64,000 nucleotides of DNA from Termitidicoccus mucosus (lineage in GTDB: Bacteria; Verrucomicrobiota; Verrucomicrobiia; Opitutales; Opitutaceae): NCBI RefSeq assembly GCF_038725785.1, contig NZ_CP109796.1:5084001-5148000 (forward strand). The letters run 5' to 3'. Below the pieces are notes generated by a model. That model saw only the letters and a list, made by a program, of their open reading frames with translations. It ran no database searches and was not told where the DNA came from. This document shows, in pieces, positions 35,358-43,553 of this stretch; position 1 is the stretch's first letter; each line of letters opens with the position of its first letter. Made by a program: the position numbers and the translations under genes.

Positions 35358-37514
35358 ATGCCATCTATTATCATGAAAACGCACTGTATTTCCGTAAAAG
35401 CCTGTAATCGCGCAGCCCGGGCCGGACTCACCTTGATATTGTCATGCGCAACCTTCATCGCGGCGGTGGCCGGCATCACCGAGCGCCCCGCGCCAGCCGA
35501 CCCGAACGCGATCCGCGTGGTCACGGCCAATCTTCGCCAGCTTCTCGGGGGTGGCAGCGGCGCCAGTGCGACCGAGGATGATTGGGAGCACCGCAAGGAT
35601 ATCTGCCGCGATGTGCTCGTCGCGCAGAAAGCGGAAATCTGCGGATTTCAGGAATGCCGCCAAGTGCAGCTTGATTATTTCCTGCAAACCATGGCCGGAT
35701 TTGCCTATTATGCATTGAAGGCCGGATCGCAGCCGACGAATCCCGGGAATGCCATCCTATATTCGACGGATCGTTTCGAACGTCTGGCGGCGGATGGCTT
35801 CTGGCTGTCGGAGACACCGAAGGTGCCGGGCTCAAAAAGTTGGAACTCGGATGCAGTCCGCTTTGCCAATTGGATTCAGCTCAAGGACAAGAAAACGGGC
35901 CGGATCTTCGTCGTCTGGAGCCTGCATCTCGATCATGTAAGTCAGCTGGCGCGCGAGAACCAGGTCGGGATCGCGCTTGAAAGCGCCGCGATGCAGGAGG
36001 CGGATGTGCCCCAATTGCTTTTGGGCGACTTCAACGCGGGGCCGGGCAATGTGGTTTATGGCATGGTGACAGGAGGGGGCTGGATTGACACCTACGTGGC
36101 CGGCGATGGGGCCGGCGCGCCAAATCCGGGGCGCACAGCCCATGATTTCAAGGGACTGTCCAGCGCGGACGGGGGCAATAAAATTGATTTTATATTCAGC
36201 CGGGGGAAATTCAGCACGATACGAACCGAGATTATAAAAGATTTCCGCACGGTTGACGGGGTGGATCGTTATCCCAGCGACCATTATTTCGTATCGGCCG
36301 ACGTGATCTTCGATGCATCGGGCGGTGCGATACCCGATCCCGAATCATATACACCGGTTTCCTACCGTGAACTTGGCGCCCCGGCGGGCATTGCCTTCAA
36401 CGCCGCCGGTGACGTCTATGTGGCGGATGAGGGTTTGCAGGTGATAAAGAAAATTTCCGGCATCGGCACCGATTCCGCAAAGGCAACGATTTTTGTGGGG
36501 ATTTCCGGAGGAGCGGGATTCATTGACAGCGCGGACGGCACACGGGCTCTTCTTAATCAGCCCCGATCCTTGGTCTTGCAGGATGGCATCTGGTATGTCG
36601 CTGACAGCGGCAACAAGGCGTTGCGCGTTATAAACGCCGATACCATGGCGGTATCGTTATATGCCGGCGCACCTTATGGCGGAGGGGCGCTTGTTGACGG
36701 GGAGCTGGCATCCGCGCGATTCGGCCGTCCCGCCAGCGTGGCCATTGCGGATAACGGCACCATTTATATCGCCGATGCCGTGGCGCACGCGATTCGCAGG
36801 GTCGATGTCAGCGGGACCGTGAGCACGCTGGCAGGAAAGCTTGGCTTTTCCGGCACGGCCGATGGCGCCGGCCAGGACGCCCGGTTTAACGAACCCGCCG
36901 GGATCGCATTGGACCAGGCCGGGCAGAGTCTCTACGTGGCCGATACCGGAAACCATGTGATACGTCGAATCGCCCTCGGGGCGAATCCTGCGCAGGTGGA
37001 GACCGTGGCAGGCAGGGCCGGCCTCAGCGGTTGGGCCGATGGCATCGGCGGTGATGCCCGCTTTAGCGATCCCTGCGGCGTCGCAATGGGAAGCGGAACC
37101 TTGTTTGTCGCCGACACCGGCAATCATATCATCCGTGCAATCAACATCGCCACGGGGGCCGTGACCCGTATTGCGGGGACACCGGGCAAGGAGCCGCCGC
37201 TGGGCATGGCGGTCGTCAAGGACGGGGCGGGGGACACCGCGCTGTTTAGTTATCCGTCCGGCGTGGCGGTTGACGCGACGGGCAATCTTTATATCGCCGA
37301 TACCGGCAACGGCACGATCCGCTATATCAATCTTGCGGAAGGCAACGTGGTCAGCACGCCGCTCGCCCTTTCCGGCTCCGACGGTTCGTCGGATCCCGGC
37401 TCGAATCCCAACCCCGGCCCATCAGGCGGCGGTGGTGGCGGATCCATGTCGCTTGGCGGCATGCTGGCTTTGGCGCTGCTTGCCGCGCATCGCCGTTGGA
37501 GTGCACGGCAATGA
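35358..37514 (+). CDS. Secreted EEP-family phosphoesterase fused to NHL repeats with a GlyGly-CTERM-like tail
   Basis: A 718-residue multidomain protein. Residues 1-35 are a signal peptide. Residues ~50-320 are an endonuclease/exonuclease/phosphatase domain with VVTANLRQ, CGFQECR (metal Glu), WSLHLDHVS, LLGDFNAGPG, KIDFIFSRG and YPSDHYFVSAD (catalytic Asp-His). Residues ~335-665 are about six NHL propeller repeats (ADTGNHVIRRI, YIADTGNGTIRYI). The C-terminus has a Pro/Gly linker, GGGGGGSMSLGG, a hydrophobic stretch MLALALLA and a basic end HRRW. This resembles a GlyGly-CTERM/rhombosortase sorting signal, so the protein may be processed and anchored at the surface. The GGAG at 35347 supports the first ATG. 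Likely action is on phosphodiesters or phosphorylated polyols outside the cell; the exact substrate is unknown. Confidence 0.85.
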   Translation: MPSIIMKTHCISVKACNRAARAGLTLILSCATFIAAVAGITERPAPADPNAIRVVTANLRQLLGGGSGASATEDDWEHRKDICRDVLVAQKAEICGFQECRQVQLDYFLQTMAGFAYYALKAGSQPTNPGNAILYSTDRFERLAADGFWLSETPKVPGSKSWNSDAVRFANWIQLKDKKTGRIFVVWSLHLDHVSQLARENQVGIALESAAMQEADVPQLLLGDFNAGPGNVVYGMVTGGGWIDTYVAGDGAGAPNPGRTAHDFKGLSSADGGNKIDFIFSRGKFSTIRTEIIKDFRTVDGVDRYPSDHYFVSADVIFDASGGAIPDPESYTPVSYRELGAPAGIAFNAAGDVYVADEGLQVIKKISGIGTDSAKATIFVGISGGAGFIDSADGTRALLNQPRSLVLQDGIWYVADSGNKALRVINADTMAVSLYAGAPYGGGALVDGELASARFGRPASVAIADNGTIYIADAVAHAIRRVDVSGTVSTLAGKLGFSGTADGAGQDARFNEPAGIALDQAGQSLYVADTGNHVIRRIALGANPAQVETVAGRAGLSGWADGIGGDARFSDPCGVAMGSGTLFVADTGNHIIRAINIATGAVTRIAGTPGKEPPLGMAVVKDGAGDTALFSYPSGVAVDATGNLYIADTGNGTIRYINLAEGNVVSTPLALSGSDGSSDPGSNPNPGPSGGGGGGSMSLGGMLALALLAAHRRWSARQ

Positions 37515-37606
37515 GGACGATTTGCATGCTCCGTCATTTTTTTGCGTATGGCGACGTATGGGCATGGTCGTTTGCGATTTCCCCGGCGGCTGATTTGCCC
37601 AGTGTT

Positions 37607-37690
37607 CGCATACTGGGTTTCCAGAACGGAAAAGACAATTGCGTGGGAGCATTGGAGGTTGGCGTCGATAAAATCATGGCAAGGCATTAA
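37607..37690 (+). pseudogene. Remnant of a DNRLRE metallophosphoesterase gene start
   Basis: This stretch translates to LGFQNGKDNCVGALEVGVDK before a stop. That closely resembles LVFQNGLDGYAGALEVGIDQ near the N-terminus of the metallophosphoesterase encoded at 33241. No other part of that gene is present here, and no signal peptide precedes it. It looks like a leftover of duplication and deletion between the first and second EEP genes (gap 37515-37700). Confidence 0.55.
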
Positions 37691-37700
37691 ATTCCAATAT

Positions 37701-38684
37701 ATGAAACAAAAAATGAATCATCTCCGGCAGAATAACATTCCATGGACCGGGAAAGCCCGTGCGTTCATGGTATTGATGATGGCGCTGCCGGTCGCGCTGG
37801 CACAGGCTTCGCAGTCCGAGGACGGCGTTCCCGCCCGCGCACGCAAGGCCGCGGATTCCGTCCGCGTGGTCACGGCCAACATCCGCCAGATGCTGGACGC
37901 CGATATAAAAACCGGCAACAGCTGGGAGCAGCGCAAGGAGCTCTGCCGCGACGTGCTGATCGCGCAGGAGGCGGATATCTTTTGTTTTCAGGAAAGCCGC
38001 CTGGCGCAGATGCTTTACTTTGAGCAGGCCATGCCCGGGTTTGCGCACTTTGGCATCGGCAACCCGCGCAAGGATGACGCGCCTCCGGAGCCGATCAACG
38101 CCATCATGTATTCCACCAAGCGTTTTGAAAAGGTGGACTCAGGCGGTTTCTGGCTTTCCGCGACGCCGGACACGCCCACCACGCACTTTGAGGGATCCTC
38201 CAACCGCCTGGCCAACTGGCTCCGCCTGAAAGACCGGAAGAGCGGACGCGAAATCATCGTGTGGAACACGCACCTCCATCATGTCGGGGATGCGGTGAGG
38301 GAAAAGCAAATTGCAGTGCTCCTTGCCCGCACCGGAAAGATTTCTGCCGGCATCCCGCAAATCCTGACCGCCGATTTTAATACCAGCGCGGAACGCGCTG
38401 TCATCAAGAGCATAAAGGCCGCCGGCTGGACCGATTCTTACGCCTTCATGCACGGCCCCGAGGATCCCGGCCTGACCGCCCACCGTTTCCTCGGCGCCGA
38501 GCTTGGCGCGACGCCGGAGGGACAGAAGCGCCGCAAAATTGATTTCGTTTTTTGCAACGGCCAGTTCAGGCCGATTGATGCCGAGGTAATCCGCGACAGC
38601 CGCGCCGGGCGCTATCCGAGTGATCATTATTTCGTCTCCGCCGAGCTGGAATATGCAAAGGGCTCGGGCACAGACGTGCGTTGA
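37701..38684 (+). CDS. Secreted EEP-family phosphoesterase, paralogue 2
   Basis: A 327-residue protein. The start at 37701 gives a signal peptide with core FMVLMMALPVALAQA; codons further upstream belong to the gene remnant. The EEP fold is shown by VVTANIRQM, FCFQESRLAQ (metal Glu), WNTHLHHVGD, ILTADFNTS, RRKIDFVFCNG and RYPSDHYFVSAE. The usual GDFN is ADFN here, so the Gly before the catalytic-site Asp is Ala. Family members include DNase I-like nucleases, sphingomyelinases and inositol-phosphate phosphatases. Sequence alone does not choose between them. It belongs to a tandem set of four with the genes at 35358, 38739 and 39816. Confidence 0.87.
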   Translation: MKQKMNHLRQNNIPWTGKARAFMVLMMALPVALAQASQSEDGVPARARKAADSVRVVTANIRQMLDADIKTGNSWEQRKELCRDVLIAQEADIFCFQESRLAQMLYFEQAMPGFAHFGIGNPRKDDAPPEPINAIMYSTKRFEKVDSGGFWLSATPDTPTTHFEGSSNRLANWLRLKDRKSGREIIVWNTHLHHVGDAVREKQIAVLLARTGKISAGIPQILTADFNTSAERAVIKSIKAAGWTDSYAFMHGPEDPGLTAHRFLGAELGATPEGQKRRKIDFVFCNGQFRPIDAEVIRDSRAGRYPSDHYFVSAELEYAKGSGTDVR

Positions 38685-38738
38685 GAGCCCGGCGGGGTGT
38701 GGTCTTCCGTCCCCTGCCGCGATTTCACTGAATCAGTC

Positions 38739-39746
38739 ATGGCTATATACAAGAAATCCCATGTGATGCTCCGCCGCGCCTTCCTTGCGGGGATCGCGCT
38801 CTGCGCTTGGTGTGCGACGATCGCGCCTGCATCCGGCGAAGTCGTGCAGCGTGTCAGGAAATCGGCGGCGTCTGTCCGCGTCGTTTCCGCGAATATCCGG
38901 CACATCAAGGCCGAGGATGACAAGGCGGGCAACGGCTGGGAACAGCGCAAGGAGCTTTGCCGCGATGTGCTGCTTGCGCAGGATGCCGACATCATCTGCT
39001 GCCAGGAGGCCACCGAGAAGCAACTGGCCGATTTTATCGAGCTGCTGCCGGGCTACGGCCAGTTTGGCATTGGGAACCGAAACCCGATTATACGCAGCAA
39101 CGCGATTTTGTATTCGACCGTCCGCTTCGAAAAAATGGCAGGGGACGGCTTCTGGATGTCGCCCACGCCGCAGGTGAAAGGGTCAAAGGCGTGGGGCTCG
39201 AAGGCACCGCGCTTTGTCAACTGGGTGCATTTGCGCGACCGCAAGACCGGACGCGAGCTTATCGTGTGGAACACGCACTTCGACTACCTCAGCCGGCCCG
39301 CGCGCGAGAACGGAGCGGGGGTCGCCATGGTCATCATGGGCAAAATCCCCGCGGACGTGCCGCAGGTCTTTACCGGCGACTTCAACAGCCCGGGGGACAG
39401 CCGCGCGATTGAAATCGTGAAGGAGCGCGGCTGGATTGACACCTATGCGGAACTGCACGGCGCGGAGGATCCGGGGCTGACCGCGCACCAGTTCAACGGC
39501 GCGCGCTTCGCCGCGACCGCACAGGGGGGCGGGCGGAAGAAAATCGATTTCGTCTTCCGCAAAGGTCCGCTCAAAACGCTTGCCGCCGAGATCATCCGCG
39601 ACGAGCGAGCCGGGCGCTATCCGAGCGACCACTACTTCGTGTCGGCGGAACTGGAGTTTGAAAGCCCGCCCGCCGGCGCGCTGGCGCAGGCCGTGTCCGT
39701 GGAGAAAAGACAGCCCGCGCGGAATGACGCCGGCCGCCACCCATGA
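38739..39746 (+). CDS. Secreted EEP-family phosphoesterase, paralogue 3
   Basis: A 335-residue protein with signal peptide MLRRAFLAGIALCAWCATIA. EEP motifs: VVSANIRHI, ICCQEATEKQL (metal Glu), WNTHFDYLSRP, VFTGDFNSPGD, KKIDFVFRKG and RYPSDHYFVSAE. It is most similar to the paralogue 54 bases upstream; both share the segment GNxWEQRKELCRDVLxAQ and a conserved AEDPGLTAHxF motif before the last strands. The spacing suggests co-transcription. The C-terminal ~25 residues (SVEKRQPARNDAGRHP) are unique and look unstructured. The start at 38739 is preferred because it begins the signal peptide region. Confidence 0.87.
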   Translation: MAIYKKSHVMLRRAFLAGIALCAWCATIAPASGEVVQRVRKSAASVRVVSANIRHIKAEDDKAGNGWEQRKELCRDVLLAQDADIICCQEATEKQLADFIELLPGYGQFGIGNRNPIIRSNAILYSTVRFEKMAGDGFWMSPTPQVKGSKAWGSKAPRFVNWVHLRDRKTGRELIVWNTHFDYLSRPARENGAGVAMVIMGKIPADVPQVFTGDFNSPGDSRAIEIVKERGWIDTYAELHGAEDPGLTAHQFNGARFAATAQGGGRKKIDFVFRKGPLKTLAAEIIRDERAGRYPSDHYFVSAELEFESPPAGALAQAVSVEKRQPARNDAGRHP

Positions 39747-39815
39747 TGGGTTTCCCTCCGTCCGTCGCCGGCTCCGCGTGTCTTGGACAAAAAGAAAAAC
39801 TAAATACCATCAATC

Positions 39816-40745
39816 ATGAAGACACCGTGTCATAACTGGCGGCTGCCGGGCTGCATAGGTCTGCTGCTCTCGGCATGCCTTCTTCCCATCCCATTGTCGC
39901 ATGGCGCGACGCATGTCATCCTGACCTGCAACATCCGCGTGGCATTGCCCGAAGACGACGCCAATGGTTTTGGATGGGATGGCAGGAAGGCGCTCTGCGC
40001 GGAGGTCATGCGCGCGCGCAAGCCGGACATCGTGTGTTATCAGGAGGCACTCAGGACGCAGGTGGAGGATCTGAAGAAGTTCTTTCCGGAGTTTGTGTTT
40101 TTCGGATTCGATGGACCCGAAATGGATGCGCATCCGGAGGGCTACCACGGCATCGCGAAGAATGTGATCATGTTTTCCAGGGAGCGTTACGAGATGGTGT
40201 CGGCGGGAGGTTTTTGGCTGTCGGAGACACCGCATCTGCCCGGCAGCCTGTCGTGGGGTTCGGCGCGCGCGCGGCATGTCAACTGGGTGCGGCTGAAGGA
40301 ACGGGTGACGGGACGGCAGTTTCGCGTGCTGAATGTGCACCTGGACCACCGCTCGCAGCCGGCGCGCGAGGAGCAGATTAAAATGGTTCTGGCCGAGGCC
40401 GCGTCATACCCGGCGGAATTTCCCCAGATATTTGCGGGCGATTTTAACGCGCCTTCCAGTAACGCCGTGTTTGGTTTCATAAAGGCGGAAGGATGGCACG
40501 ACACCTATAAGGATATCCATGGGGACGCCGATCCCGGATTTACCGCCCATCAGTTCCTTGGAGAAAAATTCGCGGAAAAATTTCAGGAAAAATCGGTGCC
40601 AGGACGAATTGATTTTATCTTCCGAAAGGGTCGGGCAAGGACGGAAGCCGCGGCCATAATAAAGGACCAGAAGGACGGTGTTTTTCCCAGCGACCATTAT
40701 TTTGTATCGGCCGCATTTATGCTTCCCGGGGACGTTCAGCCTTAA
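39816..40745 (+). CDS. Secreted EEP-family phosphoesterase, paralogue 4
   Basis: A 309-residue protein with signal peptide CIGLLLSACLLPIPLSHG. EEP motifs: LTCNIRVALP, VCYQEALRTQV (metal Glu), LNVHLDHRSQPAREEQ, IFAGDFNAPSS, RIDFIFRKG and FPSDHYFVSAA. It is the most diverged of the four, with a shorter N-terminus and GFGWDGRKALC in place of the WEQRKELC motif of paralogues 2 and 3. It closes the long plus-strand run; the AraC gene is convergent 93 bases further on. No strong terminator is visible between them. Confidence 0.87.
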   Translation: MKTPCHNWRLPGCIGLLLSACLLPIPLSHGATHVILTCNIRVALPEDDANGFGWDGRKALCAEVMRARKPDIVCYQEALRTQVEDLKKFFPEFVFFGFDGPEMDAHPEGYHGIAKNVIMFSRERYEMVSAGGFWLSETPHLPGSLSWGSARARHVNWVRLKERVTGRQFRVLNVHLDHRSQPAREEQIKMVLAEAASYPAEFPQIFAGDFNAPSSNAVFGFIKAEGWHDTYKDIHGDADPGFTAHQFLGEKFAEKFQEKSVPGRIDFIFRKGRARTEAAAIIKDQKDGVFPSDHYFVSAAFMLPGDVQP

Positions 40746-40838
40746 ATATCGACGCTATCGACGCGCCATTTCATCCGCGGCGGTTTTCTCCGCTCAATCC
40801 CGGGTGTCGAAGCTGCGGGGCGGATGACTTCGCGCCGT

Positions 40839-41720
40839 TCACGGATGGTGCAGCCTCCGCCGCCATGTTTGCGGGGAGACGCCGTGCGCGCGCTTGAACG
40901 CGGCGGACAGATGGAAGCCGGAATTGAAACCGAGTTGGGCGGCAAGCTCGTCGAGGGTCGCGTCACTTGACGCCAGCAGCCGCCGCGCGCGCGCGAGGCG
41001 CAGGTGCAGCACATACTGCCATGGGGCAAATCCTGTATCCTGCTTGAACGCCCGGCGGAGGTGCGAGTAGGCCACGCCCAGGCGCATGGCCAGCTCGCGC
41101 ATGTCAACCGGCTCGGTGTGGTGCTCGGCCAGGAATCGCTCCGCCTCGGCCACGGCGCGCATCAGCCGCGAGACTGCGCGGCCCTGCTCGCGCCCCGCGC
41201 GTTCCCACGCGGCAAGCACCGCGCAGGCCGCCGCCGCGCGAGGGGCGTCGAAACCGGGCGGCCCGTTGCGCGAAAGCGCGTGGACCTGCTCCAGCGCGGC
41301 CTCCATGCCGGCATTCAGCACACCCGGGCGCACGGATGCCTCGGCCGTGAACACGCCATGGCTTATCAGCCGGGCCGCCAGAGGGCCTTGCACCTCCAGC
41401 CAGCTTTCCTCCCAGCCGGTGCGCCGGTCGGGCTCGTAGCGATGCCAGACGCCGGGCAGCAACGCGAACGCCATGCCGGCCGTGATTTCCCGCAGGCCGG
41501 TTGCCTTGGTTTCGAAGCGGCCTCCGCCGTTGGTGATGAGCACGATTTGCAACGCATCCAGCACGCGGCCCCGCGCCCAGCCGAACAGGTGATCGGCGGG
41601 ATGCGCGGACGGCGGGTAGGGCGCGTCGGCCCGCACCCGCGTGCAGCCCGCCGCCGTCACCGCCAGGCCCCACACGTCCATGTCGGGCGAGGTCGCGAAA
41701 TAGCGGAAATAATCATTCAT
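40839..41720 (-). CDS. AraC-family transcriptional regulator
   Basis: A 293-residue regulator with an N-terminal cupin-like sensing region (residues ~20-150, including AGMAFALLPGVWHRYEPD) and a C-terminal double helix-turn-helix. The first helix-turn-helix reads MRELAMRLGVAYSHLRRAFK and the second TLDELAAQLGFNSGFHLSAA, ending FKRAHGVSPQTWRR. I chose the start at 41720 (MNDYFRYF); longer starts would run into the likely promoter of the divergent isomerase gene. Regulators of this type usually activate divergent sugar-use genes on binding the sugar, so control of the isomerase at 41804 is likely. The effector is unknown. Confidence 0.9.
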   Translation of the reverse strand: MNDYFRYFATSPDMDVWGLAVTAAGCTRVRADAPYPPSAHPADHLFGWARGRVLDALQIVLITNGGGRFETKATGLREITAGMAFALLPGVWHRYEPDRRTGWEESWLEVQGPLAARLISHGVFTAEASVRPGVLNAGMEAALEQVHALSRNGPPGFDAPRAAAACAVLAAWERAGREQGRAVSRLMRAVAEAERFLAEHHTEPVDMRELAMRLGVAYSHLRRAFKQDTGFAPWQYVLHLRLARARRLLASSDATLDELAAQLGFNSGFHLSAAFKRAHGVSPQTWRRRLHHP

Positions 41721-41752
41721 AATGTTGGGCATTTTTTGTATGTAAAACATCA

Positions 41753-41803
41753 TTGACAGGATTCCAATGCGCGTGTCGATGCGATAAAGTGGGCGTGACT
41801 CCC
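41753..41803 (+). promoter_or_regulatory. Probable promoter of the isomerase gene
   Basis: A perfect -35 hexamer TTGACA lies at 41753-41758. The spaced -10 is poor (TCGATG at 41776), and GATAAA at 41783 is too far. A weak -10 is consistent with an activator-dependent promoter in the 83-base gap between the AraC gene and its divergent neighbour. Confidence 0.35.
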
Positions 41804-43258
41804 ATGGACCGCTTCCCCTCCCTGCTCCCCCCCGCGCCCCCGCTTCGCGTCGGTTTGTTCGGCATCGGACTCGACGCCTATTGGCCGCAATTCACCGGAC
41901 TCAAGGAACGCCTTGAGGGCTATCTCGCGCGGGTCGCGGAAAAACTCGGACGCCCCGGCGTGGAGGTCGTCAACGCCGGCCTGGTGGACAACCCGGACCG
42001 CGCTCGCGCCGCCGGGAGCGAGTTGCGCCGGGCGGACGTGGATTTGATTTTCCTGCACGTGACCACCTACGCGCTGTCGTCCACCGTGCTGCCCGTCGTG
42101 CAGCGCGCGCGCGTGCCGGTCATCGTGCTCAACCTCGCGCCCGCGCCCGCGATTGATTACAAGGCGTTCAACGCGCTCCGCGACCGCACGCGCATGACCG
42201 GCGACTGGCTTGCGCACTGCGCTGCATGCCCCGTGCCCGAGATCGCGAATGTGTTCAACCGGGCCGGCGTGCATTTTCATCAGATCACCGGCGTGCTGGA
42301 TAACGACCCCGAATGCTGGAGCGAGGTGGACGCGTGGGTCGAGGCGGCGCGCGTCGCCTCCGGCATGGCCGGCAATCGTCTCGGTCTCATGGGACACTAC
42401 TACGGCGGCATGCTCGATATTTACTCCGACCTCACGCTGCAATGCGCGGCCTTTGGCACGCACGTCGAGATGTTGGAAATCGAGGAGTTGGCCGCGCTGC
42501 GGCGGGACGTGGACTGTGCCGACATGGCGAAACGCGTGGCGGAGTTTCACGAGGTGTTTGACGTGCAGCCCGACTGCCGCGCCGCCGACCTGGCCGAGGC
42601 TGCCCGCACCTCGCTCGCGCTTGACCGCCTCGTCGCCGCGCACCGGCTCGGTTCGATGGCCTATTTCCACAAAGGCACGGGCATGCCCGAATGCGAGGCG
42701 GTGATCAGCTCGATTATCCTTGGCACCTCGTTGCTCACGGGACGCGGCGTTCCGGTCGCGGGCGAATACGAGGTGAAAAACGCGCAGGCCATGAAAATCA
42801 TGGACCTGTTCGGCGCGGGCGGCTCATTCACCGAATACTACGCGATGGATTTCAACGACGATGTGGTGCTCATGGGGCACGACGGCCCCGGCCACATCAA
42901 GATCGCGCAAGGCAAAACCAAGGTGCGGCCGCTCGATGTTTATCACGGCAAGGTCGGGCGCGGCGTGTCGGTCGAGATGGCCGTGCGCCACGGCCCGGTG
43001 ACGCTGCTGTCGGTGGTGGAAACCGTCGACGGCAAACTCGCCCTGCTTTGCGCCGAGGCAGAGTCGGTGCCCGGCCCGATTCTGGAGATCGGCAACACCA
43101 ACAGCCGCTACCGCTTTGCCTGCGGAGCGCGCGAGTTTGTGAATCGCTGGAACAGCCACGGCCCCGCGCACCATTGCGCGATCGGCGTCGGCCACATCAC
43201 CGCCAAGATTGAAAAACTCGGACGGCTCCTCGGCCTGAAAACCATCCGCGCGTGCTGA
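41804..43258 (+). CDS. L-arabinose/L-fucose isomerase-family protein
   Basis: A 484-residue cytosolic protein with the overall layout of aldose-ketose isomerases such as AraA (~500 residues). The N-terminus reads RVGLFGIGLDAYWPQFTGLK. Candidate Mn-binding and catalytic residues are in the right order: Glu in VAGEYEVKNAQ, Glu in GGSFTEYYAMDF, His in LMGHDGPGH and His in HGPAHHCAIGVGH. It would convert an aldose to the ketose, which the ribulokinase-like enzyme at 31627 could phosphorylate. Nearby GH106 enzymes would release L-rhamnose, but classical RhaA is a different fold, so the substrate could be arabinose, fucose or another sugar. The start at 41804 (MDRFPSLL) fits the family N-terminus and lies clear of the -35 site. 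A strong terminator follows. Confidence 0.8.
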   Translation: MDRFPSLLPPAPPLRVGLFGIGLDAYWPQFTGLKERLEGYLARVAEKLGRPGVEVVNAGLVDNPDRARAAGSELRRADVDLIFLHVTTYALSSTVLPVVQRARVPVIVLNLAPAPAIDYKAFNALRDRTRMTGDWLAHCAACPVPEIANVFNRAGVHFHQITGVLDNDPECWSEVDAWVEAARVASGMAGNRLGLMGHYYGGMLDIYSDLTLQCAAFGTHVEMLEIEELAALRRDVDCADMAKRVAEFHEVFDVQPDCRAADLAEAARTSLALDRLVAAHRLGSMAYFHKGTGMPECEAVISSIILGTSLLTGRGVPVAGEYEVKNAQAMKIMDLFGAGGSFTEYYAMDFNDDVVLMGHDGPGHIKIAQGKTKVRPLDVYHGKVGRGVSVEMAVRHGPVTLLSVVETVDGKLALLCAEAESVPGPILEIGNTNSRYRFACGAREFVNRWNSHGPAHHCAIGVGHITAKIEKLGRLLGLKTIRAC

Positions 43259-43373
43259 TCTGGCGGCCCGAGAAAATCCGGATGTCATAAAATCTGCGAA
43301 GCCCCCGGCCATATGATCAAAATGAAAACTGAAACGGAGACAGGCGGGCTTGTTTGTGGATGGGATTTTTCCT

Positions 43374-43406
43374 CCGGCCCGTGCCGCATGGCACAGGCCG
43401 GTTTTT
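43374..43406 (+). terminator. Intrinsic terminator of the isomerase gene
   Basis: CCGGCC-C-GTGCC (43374-43385) and GGCAC-A-GGCCGG (43390-43401) form an 11-bp stem with one C-A mismatch and a GCAT loop, followed directly by TTTTT. This is a classical rho-independent terminator about 115 bases after the isomerase stop. Confidence 0.8.
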
Positions 43407-43440
43407 CAAGGCATGCCGTCATGGAGTCGGTGGAGGCAAT

Positions 43441-43500
43441 TGTCGCGTGATTGTCACTCGATGATCATTCGAATGGCATAATGGGCACGATATAATAAAG
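43441..43500 (+). promoter_or_regulatory. Shared promoter block A (TonB receptor copy)
   Basis: It begins with the 17-mer TGTCGCGTGATTGTCAC, identical to 14251-14267, with AATGGCA exactly 31 bases from the start as in the first copy. A perfect -10 hexamer TATAAT lies at 43491-43496, with a modest -35 TTCGAA 17 bases upstream. The GTGA-TTG-TCAC dyad lies just upstream of the -35. This is the likely promoter of the TonB receptor at 43586. The remainder of the 327-base gap holds the terminator above and the dyad below. Confidence 0.6.
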
Positions 43501-43553
43501 GCACTTCAAAATCATTGGATCGAGGCATGCATTCATCTGTCATGGCCTTTTTA

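Noticed and set aside
41721-41752. Longer N-terminus for the AraC regulator
   Set aside because: Upstream ATG codons exist, but they overlap the perfect TTGACA of the divergent promoter and add residues not typical for the family.
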